In this document: piece by piece, positions 54,654 to 64,000 of the stretch
Layout of the letters: the number at the start of each line of letters is the position of its first letter
Position numbering within the stretch: the first letter of the stretch is position 1
Assembly: GCA_009192285.1 (NCBI GenBank)
Contig: CM018603.1
Span: 4,500,062-4,564,061 of the forward strand
Source: Morchella semilibera
Taxonomy: Eukaryota; Ascomycota; Pezizomycetes; Pezizales; Morchellaceae
DNA length: 64,000 nucleotides
Direction: 5' to 3'
Translations under genes and position numbers: made by a program
The notes under the pieces: generated by a model
Seen by the model: the letters and a program-made list of their open reading frames with translations, nothing else
Databases searched by the model: none
Told to the model about the DNA's origin: nothing

Positions 54654-55209
54654 TCAGACCTCCCATTCCTTATTGATACCCTTAAGAAGCTCTTTGATCA
54701 AGGCCACCTCAGGGTCCCCGACACTTCCAGCTGCCTCTGCCTTCTCCATTTCCCTCAAGATTCTTTCCTTCCAGTCTTCAGCAAACTCAGACCAAGTCTC
54801 AGTCTCATGCTTCATGTTGAACTTGATGTCCTCGATTTCGTTTAAGAGACCACGCATCTCGTCGGTGATAGCTTCAGGAGTATCACTGTTGTAGCCGGTC
54901 TGGACCAGCCTGCCGTAAGTGATGGCAAGTTGACCAGCACGCTCGTTGTAGCTATGGTACCATACAAGGCGTAGTGTCCAGAAATGGCTCTGGATACAGT
55001 AGGTGAGATCCTCTGCACGCTGCGCAGAGGAAATATCCTGGCAAATTCTGAAATAAAAGTAGTTGGCAGGATCATTCAACTCGAGCTCAAGCCTGATACC
55101 GAGAGGAGAAGGTTCATTGCCTGCGGTGTCGGTGGTAACGGGGGTATTCCTGTGATGGATTAGCGGAAGCAAGAACGATTGGGAATGGTAGTTACATCTG
55201 ATTGCTCAT
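54654..55209 (-). CDS. small two-exon protein, clear family member
   Basis: Exon 1 is 14 nt (55209-55196, MSNQ plus two bases). A 46-bp intron (55195-55150; GTAACT donor, GCTAATCC branch, CACAG acceptor) interrupts codon 5 in phase 2, and exon 2 runs 55149-54654. The product is 169 residues. After an N-terminal extension of about 45 residues come DLTYCIQSHFWTLRLVWYHS, the block YNERAGQLAITYGRLVQTGY, the helix AITDEMRGLLNEIEDIKFNM, WSEFAEDWKERILREMEKAE and a C-terminal helix ending KELLKGINKEWEV. The splice was chosen because it removes a frame lacking an ATG and gives ATGAGCAATCAG as the start, parallel to the gene at 47.4 kb. Confidence 0.8.
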
Positions 55210-55292
55210 CTTTCCGGTTGAATTTTTTGTTGTTTGGTTGTTTGGTTGTTTATGAGTGTTAGTGGTAGTGGTGACGGGATGCGAACTAAGGG

Positions 55293-55342
55293 AGATGAGT
55301 ATTAGTTGATGGGTATTAGTTGATGGGTATTAGTTGATGGGT
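55293..55342. repeat. 14-bp tandem repeat
   Basis: About 3.5 copies of TGATGGGTATTAGT, the first degenerate, some 85 bp upstream of the 55.2 kb gene's start codon. Confidence 0.85.
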
Positions 55343-55604
55343 AAGGGTTCTCTGGCAAGACTCCGAACACGGCTGATTAATCAGGTTCGGAATAGGCAGT
55401 TAACAGGTCGTAAGTTAAGTTGAACTACATTCTATTTAAGTAATTACACTACCTATAAAACATTCAATCACTGCAAAACACTCAATCACTGATCTATCCT
55501 TCATGAAACTAGGATTCTGCTTCCTATGGTGTTTCTATTTACATTAAAATAAAATTGCATACGTATCGGTATTATATGGCTAACAAAAGAGTTTCTCTAA
55601 AGAA

Positions 55605-56159
55605 CTACTCATCTCCAGACTCTAAAGCATCAGCAACCAGATCTGTGGGACGCCAGGCACAATCCTCAGCCATCCCGTGCATGACCAACCACCGCCAATA
55701 GGCGGGGGGGTTCCAATGATCTCTAGATAGCTCCTTAGCTTCATCCGAATCGTCAGCAACGACGGGCACAGATTTGGAATGCTCGCTGGTAATGTTGTCA
55801 CATTCCTCTGGACCTCCATACTTGCTAAATCTGGGGTATAGCTGATCGAAGTCTGGGATATGATTAAGAATTAAGTGATCGCGGGGCCTTGATAAATAGT
55901 AGATCTTGTCGGGAGATGGTCCGCCGCGCTGTAAGGCAGATATGTGTGGCTCTACTATGCTCTTGGCCCCTTCGGATGTTATGGTGGCGTCCGCTGAAGG
56001 GGGTACCGGCCTAGCCTCCTGAGCGACAACCTGAGCGGGGGATGGATAAGGGCTCTCATAGGCAGGGAGGTCAATGCTGGAGCCGGTTAGTATACGCAAC
56101 AAGGAGAGGGGCATAATCTCGCATGTCCCCTACGGATCATACTCAGGCTCGCTGATCAT
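55605..56159 (-). CDS. two-exon orphan protein
   Basis: Exon 1 (56159-56134) encodes MISEPEYD plus two bases. The 57-bp intron (56133-56077) has a GTAGGG donor, a perfect TACTAAC branch site and a CTCCAG acceptor, and joins in phase 2 to exon 2 (56076-55605). The product is 165 residues: PIDLPAYESPYPSPAQVVAQ, an acidic/Pro-rich middle, KIYYLSRPRDHLILNHIPDF, and a C-terminal part WNPPAYWRWLVMHGMAEDCA ending ALESGDE. Not a member of the small-gene family and not recognised. The same kind of tiny first exon with a phase-2 intron occurs in family genes nearby. PAYESPYP could be a PY-type docking motif. Confidence 0.7.
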
Positions 56160-56572
56160 GCTCTTGGGAGACAAAAGGGGTGCAGGACGGGGCACAGAGC
56201 AGAATGGATGATCCATTCTGTGGGGCTTAGTACAACACAAACTCATGGGGATCTCGAGGGTGCTTACCTATGGTACCCAAGCTCACTCTTCACACACTCC
56301 GTGCTCATGGTATTGGAATGGGAAGAAGAAATACGGGGGTAGTCCTCCATTCTGCGGGGGATTAGTAAGCGGTCAAATAGGTGAACCAAATGTGAACATA
56401 CCCCTCGTTCCCTTTGTCAGTACTCTGAGCCTCGACGGACCATGATGGAGTCGGAGTATCTGCACGGGTGCTGTGGAGGTTATATTTGACGCTACCAAAT
56501 GTTAGAAAGTCATAAAGGGATGGAGCCTTGAAGTAGGTCTACCTCTGCTCATATGCATTGTCATCTGTAGAT

Positions 56573-56859
56573 ATGGGACAGGCACCCCGGCCCCCAGACT
56601 CTCCGTCCTCCATGACCATGTTAGATATGTGGGGTAAATACTTCGGTCTTGCTGATCAATGCGGGCTGGGTATAAGAGGGAAGGTACGTGTGCGGATTGG
56701 TTTGGATTTCTTTTTCTTGAGATTGGTAGGGGGGATGTGGAGCCGTATTTAAAGCTTCCTTTTAAAGAAGAAGGAGAGTATGAAGACTTGTCAGTTCTCA
56801 CTGTCAGGGAAGAGGGCTCCCTATTTATGCAAAGGTTTATTAGTACAGAAGAAATATAA
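56573..56859 (+). CDS. possible two-exon small protein
   Basis: Exon 1 56573-56683 (MGQAPRPPDSPSSMTMLDMW ... GIRGK), a 38-bp intron (56684-56721, GTACGT donor, pyrimidine-rich end, GAG acceptor) and exon 2 56722-56859 (DVEPYLKLPFKEEGEYEDLS ... ISTEEI) would give 82 residues in frame. Both parts look coding, but the intron is shorter than others in the window and has no clear branch site. Family unknown. Confidence 0.35.
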
Positions 56860-56899
56860 CGAGCGTAAATATACCCATACAATGTTACTCAATATGGTG

Positions 56900-57661
56900 T
56901 ATGCCTAATATGTGTAATACAATAACCTTATAACTCCTCCTACTATTATTCATTTAAGAGTGCAGAACATTTCAAATCTTCTGCCCGGGAGCCACAATCA
57001 ATAATAGTAGAAAATAAAATCTGACTTCCCTTTTCCAACCCCTTTGTAAATACTCTGGAGCATTTTCCATTCCCACTGCGTCGGTTTCCCCTCGCTTTGT
57101 AGGTGGTCTAGGCGCTGCGGTGCCCCTCCGTTATTGTGATTAGACGCTTTCGCTGGCCTGGCAGGTGGAGGGAGATTGGCCGTTCGTCACCACATATCAC
57201 TCGGATCGCTGAACAATACTATTGTGCTATTGTGTACCCGGTGTGCGGGAAAGTGATGCAACAATCAAATAGCCCATATCCCTCAAAAACCAAGCTAGCT
57301 AGCAGAACCTATAGCGGGTCGGTGTAAAGTTAGGAACTGGATATTGTAATTAGGTTAATACGAAGAGCCCCTGCCTCTCCTTCAATTACTGTCTCTGTCA
57401 TAGGTTGTTCTTTTACAGGCTAATGGCCCAAATTAATGGCGGGTAGTGTTTTAGGGGCCCATGCATCATACATATGACTAAATATCTATGTTCTTCAAAC
57501 GTTGTGTTGTCTTAAAAATTGATCTTCTAGGCACCCTCCCGCATTTCTAGGCCAAACGTTACAACTCGCCACCTTACAGCGCCCCCGGGTACCTACTAGT
57601 GTATATACTAACATAGTATATCCGGAGATAACGGCTTCCGAGCGTACTAATTACCAAGCCA
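56900..57661. other. intergenic region
   Basis: No gene supported. Confidence 0.4.
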
Positions 57662-57947
57662 TCAGAAATTATTTGCCCTATCGATACCCAAAGTCCCCAA
57701 CCCCCAAAGGCCAAGGGATATATATAACACTAGCATAAAATCTGCATATCCCCTGGCTCCTACTGGTGGCGGAGCTTCGATGTAGTTTTGCAAACTTGTG
57801 TGCTCCTCCTCAGCCCCTTCCGTCAGTAACAGACCGCGGCTCCCTGCGGGCATCAGGAGCTTACTGTTCGTCCGGCGGAGGTTCTTGGTCTCCCGGAAGA
57901 GGATATTCACAGGAGCCGTTGGATTTGCGGAGAGGAGAGCTATTCAT
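57662..57947 (-). CDS. possible small tail-anchored protein
   Basis: From ATG 57947 the minus strand reads MNSSPLRKSNGSCEYPLPGD and then DEQ with a GTAAGC donor. A TTACTGAC branch site and an AAG acceptor about 70 nt further join in frame to LQNYIEAPPPVGARGYADFM and a hydrophobic stretch LVLYISLGLWGLGTLG before the stop at 57662. The product would be about 71 residues with one C-terminal membrane span. The unspliced frame is also open over most of this span, so the model is tentative. No relative is recognised. Confidence 0.35.
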
Positions 57948-58663
57948 GGTGACTATAATTGAGTGTGGTAGATTATATCTGATTGTTGAAATTTTGGCAT
58001 ACTCTCACTCGGGCAGTAAGGAAGAACGTAACGAGCCGGGATTTAATCATGACCTATCACTCGGCACCTAAAGTCTCATCAATCGCACTAATTTGTTTAA
58101 CCCAATTTTATGCCTGCGGGAGGCGTCCGTAGTTTCAAAATGAAAACACTAGCAACTAGGCATTCCCACAAGGATAGTAACTAGTTTCTTTTTCCCGGGG
58201 CGCAATAGGGCCATAGTTGATACAAACGCTGAAGTTTAGCGGTCGAGTCAGGTTTTCGGTTTCTAACCAGTAACAACCTAATAACTTTGAAAATGTAGAA
58301 ACGCCACCTAATGACTAGGAAGGTCTCCGCCATGCGAAACGCTCGGATATGGAGATTCTCTGCGCTATAGACCTCCGGCCTCCAAGCACCTAGGGGACCG
58401 CAATAGGGCCTCGCCCCCCCATCATAGCTGAACTATCACGATGAATAAAAACCACGGACTCGGGCGGAACATTCCCAGACGGGATACTAAAGGGCTAATG
58501 CTTAGGTCACTCCTTCTGGGTGGAACAATCTGGAACTTGTATTTAAGAGAAAATCAGGTTTAACTCTTATTTCTTTTTTATGTGCTCGTCTTGTCTACGG
58601 TGTAGATGGATATGGCAAAATTGCCTTATAACTCCACCCCCGCGGACACCCGGATCCTCCCGC
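57948..58663. other. intergenic region
   Basis: No gene supported; the ATCACTCG 8-mer occurs near 58,050. Confidence 0.4.
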
Positions 58664-59160
58664 TTACCACCTATTGACAAACCAATCCTCGTCCTCCGAC
58701 TCGTCGTTGCCGTTGTTATTTGATTGATCCTCATGGTACCCACCACAATCACAATACTCTCCCTCGCCTTCTTCCCCCTCTTGGGTGTTACCCTCCGCTG
58801 CAACCCCACCCGCCTCCATCATGATCTTGTCTTCATGCAAGAGGGTCGCGTCTTTGATCGCATCCGAGAGAACCTCCGCCCCATGGCATGACGCTCGATG
58901 ATGATTCCGACATTATGGATGCGGACCAGGTACGATCGAATTTCCCGTGTTAACTTGTTGCTTTCGTCAGGATATTCGTCATAATACTTGATGCGTGTCA
59001 TGTCAAAGCCGGTGTCAGCGAGCTCGTTGCGGAGGATGATGCGTTGCCCGTAGAGCTCGTTGCAGATCATCAGGGCATTGTGAACCCGACCGCGCCAGAC
59101 AGACCAATTATCGGTGTGATCGTTTGCAGGAGGTTGAACGGTGGCGTTGGTTTGAGCCAT
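58664..59160 (-). pseudogene. family member with a probable one-base frameshift
   Basis: From ATG 59160: MAQTNATVQPPANDHTDNWS, then the block LYGQRIILRNELADTGFDM, then YPDESNKLTREIRSYLVRIH and GIIIERHA. Kept in this frame the protein ends after 113 residues with an Arg-rich stretch (stop at 58819). Shifting frame near 58,880-58,892 gives a far more sensible ending: HGAEVLSDAIKDATLLHEDK, then an acidic, Asn-rich tail with CDCGGYHEDQSNNNGNDESE and EDEDWFVNRW, stop at 58666-58664. That ending matches the acidic tail of relatives. Either the gene carries a single-base indel or the sequence has an error there. Confidence 0.65.
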
Positions 59161-59547
59161 TTTGGTTTAGTGAAGTGCGTTTCGGGATAAGAGATAGGAT
59201 TGTTTGGAGTTGTTCGATGTTGCTGTGCGGGGTAGAGGACGTAGGGATGATTGCAGTGGTAGAGGGATGAAAACAGGGTGGGGTAGCTGTATTTTTAGGC
59301 TAAAGGATATCAGGAAATATTTATGTCTAGTGTGGCCAAACGCAGCGCGCTAGGTAATGTGAATGGGGGCATTGTGATATATTTCTACGAATAGAGCATA
59401 TAATTATATATGAGTATATCCCTCAAGGACCTACTCCCTTTATAGATATTGTCCAGGCCAATAACAAGACTTCTGTTTTTCATCGCTTTCCACAGTTCTG
59501 GTGTGCTCTTTTTTTTGCTTGTTCTTCACACATAAGTACATGTACTT
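59161..59547. other. promoter region and intergenic
   Basis: Upstream of the 59.2 kb gene; the minus strand has CTAAAAATACAGCTACCCCACC about 110-150 bp before the ATG, a TATA-like plus C-rich arrangement. Confidence 0.3.
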
Positions 59548-60066
59548 ATGTTCCCCACTTATGCACGCACGTACATCGAGGTTTCTTTATCTCTTACGCC
59601 AACTGACCAATTACCCCTAAGTTCTGCTCCCGACCCCAAATCTCGTTGTTTCTCTTACTGTTATTTCTCTCTATATTCTGTGCATTGTATTATGTTTCAT
59701 TATCCTGTTCTTGTTAGTTTCCTTTTTCTTTGTTACTATGAACACTCCCAACTTTCTTTAGTATGTTTATCATCTCAAAGAACTGTTTCTAGAATGTGCA
59801 TGTACAACGGGTGGGTCCCTATCTTATATAGGCATATATACGGCCATGTCTTGCTAGAAGATTCCGTTGTCTTCGAAATTCTTGTTTTCCTGCTTTCCGT
59901 GTTCTTTACCTATAGGGCGCAACCACATCGTCATAGTCCATCTTCATCAGGTGATTCTGAGGATGAATATAGAGGGTATGGTTCTTCTTTTATGCCTGGT
60001 ACTCCTCAATCAGTGTCTGCGTTGAGACGTCGGTTTGGCGATACAAGCCGGTATGGCACTAAATAG
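59548..60066 (+). CDS. possible orphan protein
   Basis: 172-codon frame from an ATG at 59548. The first 120 residues are hydrophobic and Cys/Tyr/Phe-rich with pyrimidine-rich codons (FHYPVLVSFLFLCYYEHSQL). The last 50 look more like protein (HRHSPSSSGDSEDEYRGYGS, SVSALRRRFGDTSRYGTK). It may be a membrane protein with a polar tail, or only the 3' part may be a real exon. It is the only sizeable plus-strand frame in the 47-63 kb region. Confidence 0.3.
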   Translation: MFPTYARTYIEVSLSLTPTDQLPLSSAPDPKSRCFSYCYFSLYSVHCIMFHYPVLVSFLFLCYYEHSQLSLVCLSSQRTVSRMCMYNGWVPILYRHIYGHVLLEDSVVFEILVFLLSVFFTYRAQPHRHSPSSSGDSEDEYRGYGSSFMPGTPQSVSALRRRFGDTSRYGTK

Positions 60067-61074
60067 CGAGGAAACAGTCAATACGGTTTGAGCTTCGGGC
60101 GATGTTATTTTAGTAAACTAAGATATAGCACCACTTAAATCGGCACAGGCCAGCTACCTAACTACAAATGATACTCAATATTGCCCCCCACTACCCCTGC
60201 CCATCTAAAAGAACATTTGGCCTTGTGACACCTGCCATGAACCCTAACCCACGTAGGATGTCAACCAATATGTCGGAGTGCAGAGACGTTAAATATTTGT
60301 CTTACGGTCGCCGATGCTGTCCCCAGTAGTTTCCATGAAGCGTTATACACGTGACCTTTACCTGTAGGATGGATGACCACCCCACAGTCCACGGACTTCA
60401 TTTAAAACCCAACCAACAATTTGGACAACACTTCAGGACAATCATTCCCGCTCAACTCTCAACCTCTAAGTCCCCCTACTGCTGTAGGCTGTGCAACGGA
60501 CACCAACCCCTTCTACCTACCTCCGTTCACCTAAACACACAGGTATGGACTGTCCTAAAACTCACCTCCTCGCACGCTATATAACCCCTTCATTTAGCAA
60601 AAGAATGTTCTTGGTCAATATGAGATCCCGGCGCACTACGAGTGGTACTCGCGCTCTGCTACGAGTTGAGTAGGGTGTGGCTTACACCGACATGTTGCGG
60701 TAGCCCTGCTGCAGTTAGAGGTGCCTGGGCAGACCTTGGGTGCAATGATTAAGGGGGAGAGAAGAGATATTCTAGTCTTGGCCTGACAGGACCGGGAAGC
60801 AAAGGAGCTCTGTCAAGCGTGTCCCGCCGGTGGTGATCCATCTTTCCAAGTACCCCAGAAAACATAAACCCTCCTAGCTTACAAGTAACGTGTTACCACA
60901 AGCGACCAACTCACAAAGCACGCGCAGCTATCAAACATAATTAATTATCTGAGCTTAATCCTACAACTCAATGACACGCATTCGCCAGGCAGGCCTTGTA
61001 CCTGGTGTTTATGGCCTATTCATTCACTATACATATGCTGCACAGCAAGAAACAATTGAATGAGAAGCTCCACT
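60067..61074. other. intergenic region
   Basis: No gene supported. Confidence 0.4.
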
Positions 61075-61626
61075 TTAAACAGCATCGCCAAAGACCGCAT
61101 GAGAGAAGGTGCCCCAACTGGTTCCTCCATGGCCATTGGAAGAGCTGTTTCCCAAACTCTCCAAACTATTTTCACTCATTCCCCCATCTGTCCTCACATC
61201 ATCCATCGCTGCATCACCATATTCGGCTGTCTCTCCGTACCGCTCACCCTCGTCATAGTGCGCATAATTCTCACGCTGCTCATAATCATTGTGCTGCTGC
61301 TCATAGCCGTCCTGCTGCTGCCCATACTCACTCTCCCCTATCGTCGTATCATCGTCTTCTCCAAAGTAGAGGGTTTGTCTTTCTCTCTCTAGACGCACCA
61401 CATGCACTCTCGCCATGCGTCTTACAAACGAAAGACGTCTTAGTCGATCGAGGGCGGCCGTCATTAGGTCGGTTATCTGTTCAGGTTCTAGCCACTGTGT
61501 GTACCCTAGATGGAAAAGCGTGGCCTCTGCCTCCTGCACGCGTTCATTGAAGGACTCGTAAAGTGCTGTAAACCTCTGGATAAACTGTGTACACTTTGCT
61601 ATCCGCTCTCTAGTGGCGTCCGTCAT
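61075..61626 (-). CDS. probable family member with Gln/Tyr/Gly-rich tail
   Basis: 183 residues from ATG 61626 (the frame also has a GTG further upstream). Opening MTDATRERIAKCTQFIQRF, then YESFNERVQEAEATLFHLGY, which is the family block with a weaker LxLxRxxL part, then LEPEQITDLMTAALDRLRRL and a basic helix RRMARVHVVRLERERQTLYF. The last 80 residues are low-complexity, rich in Glu, Gln, Tyr, Gly and Asn (YGQQQDGYEQQHNDYEQREN), possibly disordered. It keeps the order of family parts but has a different C-terminus. No intron or signal peptide. Confidence 0.65.
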   Translation of the reverse strand: MTDATRERIAKCTQFIQRFTALYESFNERVQEAEATLFHLGYTQWLEPEQITDLMTAALDRLRRLSFVRRMARVHVVRLERERQTLYFGEDDDTTIGESEYGQQQDGYEQQHNDYEQRENYAHYDEGERYGETAEYGDAAMDDVRTDGGMSENSLESLGNSSSNGHGGTSWGTFSHAVFGDAV

Positions 61627-61799
61627 AATTTGTGGTGATGGACAATGGTCCGTCACGCTGGATTGTGTGGAAGAAAGTGAACTTAAGAAGGAGGTGTTTT
61701 CCGGGTGGGGTCCGGGGAAGGAGAGGAGCCGATGATGGTGGAGGACTAGAGGCTATAAAGGACAACAAGATTGACTATAGATGGCATTAAATCTAGGAC

Positions 61800-62982
61800 G
61801 TAAAGAACCGTGGAAATGTGTTAACTTGAAATTAGAACTCTGAGTACAACTCTCACCTCCTGCTCCTTTGATTACACATTTCAGCCACCGCCGCTTCTAC
61901 GGGAGCCCTTCAATTATCTCCCAACTCCTAGCTCCTATACTCCATCCACAGAGTTTGGTCCTATATTAGACAAACAGAAGTATCGACAGCGAGATGCGAT
62001 AGATTTCGTCCCGTCATTCCAGCTCAATCGGCGTTCCAGGTATCCTGTGTATTGTGCAACTCCTCCGAACGGATTGCGATGTATCACTGCCTGGCTCCGG
62101 ACTCCCAGTCGAACCCCACGCCCAGTACACATACCAACCAACCCCCTGGCCCCTCAGACCTTTTGGCAAACCCTGAATATAACGAACGAATGATAATGTG
62201 ATCCATGTTTTACCCTGGAGTGGAAACGACACCACGTTTCTAGGTGGATTATACAAGTTCGGAATTTCTACTATCTCTTGATCATATCTGTTAGTGACTA
62301 GTTATGTCTTTAGCCGCCTTTCGTACGAAACAGTCCTTCCGCGACACCTCATTTGCTGAATGCATGGGCTACCCAAGAAGGATTCTTCTGAGTCTTGATC
62401 CTGCTCATATGGATACGACGGCAATCACTGTTGTTCGAAGGTAGACTGTCAACCCCAGGTTGTAAGTACCCCACGCCATCAGACTCTAACGCTGTACTGT
62501 ATCCCGTTATTGGAAGGTGCGAGCTCTCCAGTCTCTGCTGCCGTAAAAATACTAAGAAGACATCCACATCTAGACTTAGTAATGATACTGGACCTGGTAC
62601 AAAAGCTAGTTTGAGCCTTGAGGGTCTCTGTACCGGCGGGGTTGGGGATATTGGCGTGTCCAGGCGTGATCTCCTTCATCTGGGTGCGCAGAGGTTAGTG
62701 AACCTGACGTCAAGAATGTAGTGGGAGTTACCGACGAAGATATGCGGATGCTACCTTTGCTATAAAGTTAGCAATCTGGGGCCTGGTGGATGTTGGTACA
62801 TATGAAGAGGCAGAGGAGGTTGCGGTTCAGTAACTGAGGTCATAGCTAGAAGATAGAGAACAGGCCCTTAAAGGGTTTATTTTTTCACCAATGCTAGCCT
62901 ACTCCACCTGGAGGTGTGCCTCCGAAATTCCCTCATTGTCATTATTGGCCTGCGTCCTCAAGCTTCCGTATCCTCCCTCTTA
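61800..62982. other. intergenic region
   Basis: Open frames exist on both strands at about 61,960-62,260 and 62,350-62,720, but none has a credible start or family match. Confidence 0.35.
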
Positions 62983-63327
62983 CTATGCCCCCGCTTCCGC
63001 CGCCTCCGCCGTCTCCATTACTCCTCCATTCACCTCCTCCTCCAGTATAACATCTTTGCGACACTGGTCATGCATCTCAGCATCGTTCAGCTTGATCTGC
63101 ATGTGCAACTTGAGAATAGCGATGTAATCCAGGATATGCTGCATCTCCACTGTGACGTTGTGGGGTGACATAGTGTTTGAGAATCCAGAACGCACGAGAT
63201 CTGCGCGGGCCAAGATGATGCGGCTCTCGAGGCGGTGGTAGACACGCATGCTGGAGCGGATCTGGTTATTACAGTTTTCGAGCCAGGTTGCGAGGTTGAA
63301 GCCGTTTACGAGTGGTTGGAGTGTCAT
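62983..63327 (-). CDS. small protein, clear family member
   Basis: 114 residues from ATG 63327 (the frame is open upstream through a Pro/Thr-rich C-tract that is more likely leader). Parts: LVNGFNLATWLENCNNQIRS, SMRVYHRLESRIILARADLV RSGF (the family block split by a space here), then MSPHNVTVEMQHILDYIAIL, KLHMQIKLNDAEMHDQCRKD and an acidic/Ala-rich tail (VILEEEVNGGVMETAEAAEA). The last helix has CRKDVILEEE in place of WKDLALLEIE. No intron, signal peptide or membrane span. Confidence 0.8.
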   Translation of the reverse strand: MTLQPLVNGFNLATWLENCNNQIRSSMRVYHRLESRIILARADLVRSGFSNTMSPHNVTVEMQHILDYIAILKLHMQIKLNDAEMHDQCRKDVILEEEVNGGVMETAEAAEAGA

Positions 63328-63500
63328 CCTGGCTCTGTCGGGGTTTTTGGGTTTTTGGGGAAGAGGTATGAGAAGGTGGGTGATAGTCAGTGGTGGGGTT
63401 GTGGTTGTGGTAGGATGGGGCTTTGGATGGGGCCACGTGACCCATGGGAGAGTATAGGTGGGGCTGGATGTAGGCATGACTAGGGGTGAGTGTGTCAGAG

Positions 63501-63507
63501 CTTTATA
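63501..63507 (-). promoter_or_regulatory. TATA box of the gene at 63327
   Basis: Minus strand TATAAAG, about 175 bp before the ATG and followed by a CT/CA-rich leader. Confidence 0.4.
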
Positions 63508-63519
63508 GCATCCGATCTT

Positions 63520-64000
63520 CCCCTGGGAAATAGAAAGAGAAATTGAGCATATACCCTTGGATAACACCAGAAAAGATCTCTTTCACAAGAAAGTAAAGCA
63601 CAAGCCAGACCTCCGATATCCAATGATGTCACCTACAGACGTTCACAAGACTTTTCACTTTAAGAACAAAAGCTAAGAGGTGAAAAAAGGGATTATGACT
63701 AGATTGTATTATAGAATTCCACCCCATGAACTCCTTTACTCGCGGGAAGAGTATCTTCCCACATTTGACCTTACATACCTGGGCTCTTTAACCCCACCAC
63801 CCCCCCCTCCCTGCCGCCGGCTCCAAGATTGACCGCACCCGCGCGAGATGGATTTGGGTGGGGGGGTGGGGTGGCGTATATGATAGGTGGTGAATGGAAG
63901 GTTTACTTGGGTGCCTAGAGTTTCAATTCCGTCCTAGTAGCACTACATGTAGTATCCCAACTTGCTATTTCCTCCCTATCCTCACGCAGCCTATGCTGTA
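63520..64000. other. window end
   Basis: No gene supported; C- and G-runs near 63,790-63,870. Confidence 0.4.

Noticed and set aside
61960-62260. Open frames on both strands
   Set aside because: Both look partly coding but neither has a start codon, splice signals or a family match.
62349-62567. Minus-strand frame containing a TGY after spaced Leu residues, like the family block
   Set aside because: Only one short resemblance; no flanking helices of the right kind and no ATG in place.
1-64000. CRISPR arrays, bacterial operons, Shine-Dalgarno sites
   Set aside because: The window is eukaryotic; no regularly spaced repeats of that kind are present.

Overview
The window looks like nuclear DNA of a filamentous ascomycete (Pezizomycotina-like; no closer placement is possible by eye). 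Reasons: three LTR retrotransposons of fungal Ty3/gypsy and Ty1/copia type, introns of about 45-57 bp with GTAAGC/GTAACT-like donors, CTAAC/CTAAT branch sites and CAG/TAG acceptors, TATA boxes close to start codons, and low gene density. No housekeeping gene is recognisable, so this is accessory, transposon-rich sequence.

Layout. 1-3.9 kb: the 3' end of a gene and gene remnants, including a broken member of the small-gene family described below. 3.9-11.3 kb: a Ty3/gypsy element on the minus strand with target duplication GGTAC. 12.6-23.5 kb: seven compact, GC-rich, mostly intron-poor genes for small or medium orphan proteins on both strands. 24.6-26.1 kb: a multi-exon multipass membrane protein gene, followed by a degraded minus-strand frame. 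28.8-36.3 kb: a second copy of the gypsy element with target duplication CTATG. 37.9-40.6 kb: one small gene and several exon-like fragments. 41.5-46.4 kb: a whole-looking Ty1/copia element with target duplication GAAGA. 47.0-63.4 kb: a spaced array of small genes, mostly on the minus strand.

The main observation is a dispersed, very divergent family of small cytoplasmic or nuclear-type proteins (about 95-240 residues, no signal peptide). They share a central block of the form [LIV]x[LIVT]xRxxLxx[ST]G[YF], a variable loop, a helix of the type L(T)xEMxxLLxEI, and a C-terminal W(K/R)DLxLLExE-like helix with an acidic tail. Clear members are at 49.1-48.6, 52.2-51.7, 53.9-53.5, 55.2-54.7, 59.2-58.7 and 63.3-63.0 kb. 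Probable members are at 12.7, 40.5, 47.2 and 61.4 kb, and weaker ones at 3.6, 14.2, 18.7 and 20.0 kb. Several have a tiny intron within about 20 nt of the start codon, and several are broken. The pattern is one of local duplication, fast divergence and decay beside young retrotransposons. I cannot name a known family for it.

A second oddity is confined to the 12.5-23.5 kb genes: the coding strand is C-rich in the 5' half and switches to G-rich in the 3' half, with synonymous codons changing from NNC to NNG (for example Arg CGC to AGG).
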